The notes under the pieces: model-generated
Databases searched by the model: none
What the model saw: only the letters and a program-made list of their open reading frames with translations
What the model was told of the DNA's origin: nothing
Shown here: positions 60,449 through 60,521 of the stretch, one piece after another
Layout of the letters: each line of letters starts with the position of its first letter
How positions within the stretch are numbered: the stretch's first letter is position 1
NCBI GenBank assembly: GCA_947426305.1
Contig: CANEDP010000007.1
Location: forward strand, 1-60,521
DNA from: an uncultured Clostridia bacterium
GTDB taxonomy: Bacteria; Bacillota; Clostridia; TANB77; CAG-508
DNA: 60,521 nucleotides
Direction of reading: 5' to 3'
Made by a program: the position numbers and the translations under genes

Positions 60449-60521
60449 TGGCAGGGGTAGAAGGATTCGAACCCTCACAGGCGGTTTTGGAGACCGATGT
60501 GCTACCATTAACACTATACCC
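60449..60521 (-). tRNA. tRNA-Trp (CCA), 5' end cut by the window
   Basis: On the minus strand the T-arm is GGGTTCGAATCC, the anticodon loop CTCCAAA (anticodon CCA, Trp), and the acceptor end TACCCCTG with encoded CCA at 60451-60449. About two 5' bases lie beyond the window. The first anticodon-stem pair (T27-C43) looks unpaired. It reads UGG, not CGG. Confidence 0.88.

Noticed and set aside
60449..60521. A tRNA able to read CGG
   Set aside because: The anticodon is CCA (Trp); it pairs with UGG, so it does not explain the CGG behaviour.

Overview
The window is low-GC (about 30% by eye) Gram-positive DNA from an anaerobic, endospore-forming Clostridia-like Bacillota. The evidence is a GerA-type spore germinant receptor operon, a probable SleB-type cortex hydrolase, RecU, flavin-dependent ThyX, and an anaerobe's oxygen-defence set (rubredoxin, flavodiiron protein, desulfoferrodoxin). 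I cannot name the species.

Layout: 1-2.1 kb, two single-gene units; 2.2-7.1 kb, thyX and the germination operon on the minus strand; 7.1-12.8 kb, a BY-kinase-like protein, leuS and a small hydrolase; 12.8-13.1 kb, a DnaA-box cluster; 13.1-15.5 kb, an ArsR repressor and a metal P-type ATPase; 15.6-16.2 kb, a phosphatase; 16.2-32.6 kb, a large exopolysaccharide locus; 32.6-38.4 kb, GIY-YIG, HD-domain, RecU, DUF4153 and two paralogous unknowns; 38.5-43.4 kb, a PBECR-like protein, a candidate ncRNA and a response regulator/histidine kinase/amidase/VanZ operon; 43.9-51 kb, redox and house-cleaning enzymes; 51-54.9 kb, TerD pair, YebC and small membrane proteins; 55-60.5 kb, cysteine desulfurase, TrmB, a Gld-type ABC exporter and tRNA-Trp.

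The main discovery is a recurrent recoding signal. Ten otherwise ordinary genes, nine of recognisable families, are each interrupted by exactly one surplus base, or two in separate places, and every one is the same event. In frame there is a CGG triplet; skipping its C and reading the next triplet as GGN (Gly) restores the conserved protein. I find twelve such sites. They include both glycines of the ATP-lid motif in one histidine kinase, the GD of a HAD phosphatase, the DAGHGG region of an amidase, the GGG of a glycosyltransferase, and YebC and cysteine desulfurase. Restored lengths are typical of the families (YebC 241, cysteine desulfurase 380, OmpR regulator 232, HAD 264 residues). In the other native-looking genes (leuS, P-type ATPase, the rest of the polysaccharide genes, ABC genes) I found no in-frame CGG at all. 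I infer that CGG here provokes +1 frameshifting, or that CGGN acts as a four-base glycine codon.

A second gene class contradicts a simple rule. Twelve mostly orphan, single-gene units (two small membrane paralogues, TerD proteins, HD protein, SleB-like protein and others) carry 14 in-frame CGG codons that must be read as Arg, because a +1 shift would hit a stop within a few codons. Most of these units share a promoter with a TTTAYRTAAA element in the -35/-10 spacer, a short 5' leader hairpin and a strong Shine-Dalgarno. They may be a transferred or co-regulated gene set.

All reading was manual. Coordinates should be good to within a base or two, and family names rest on recognised motifs, not on searches.
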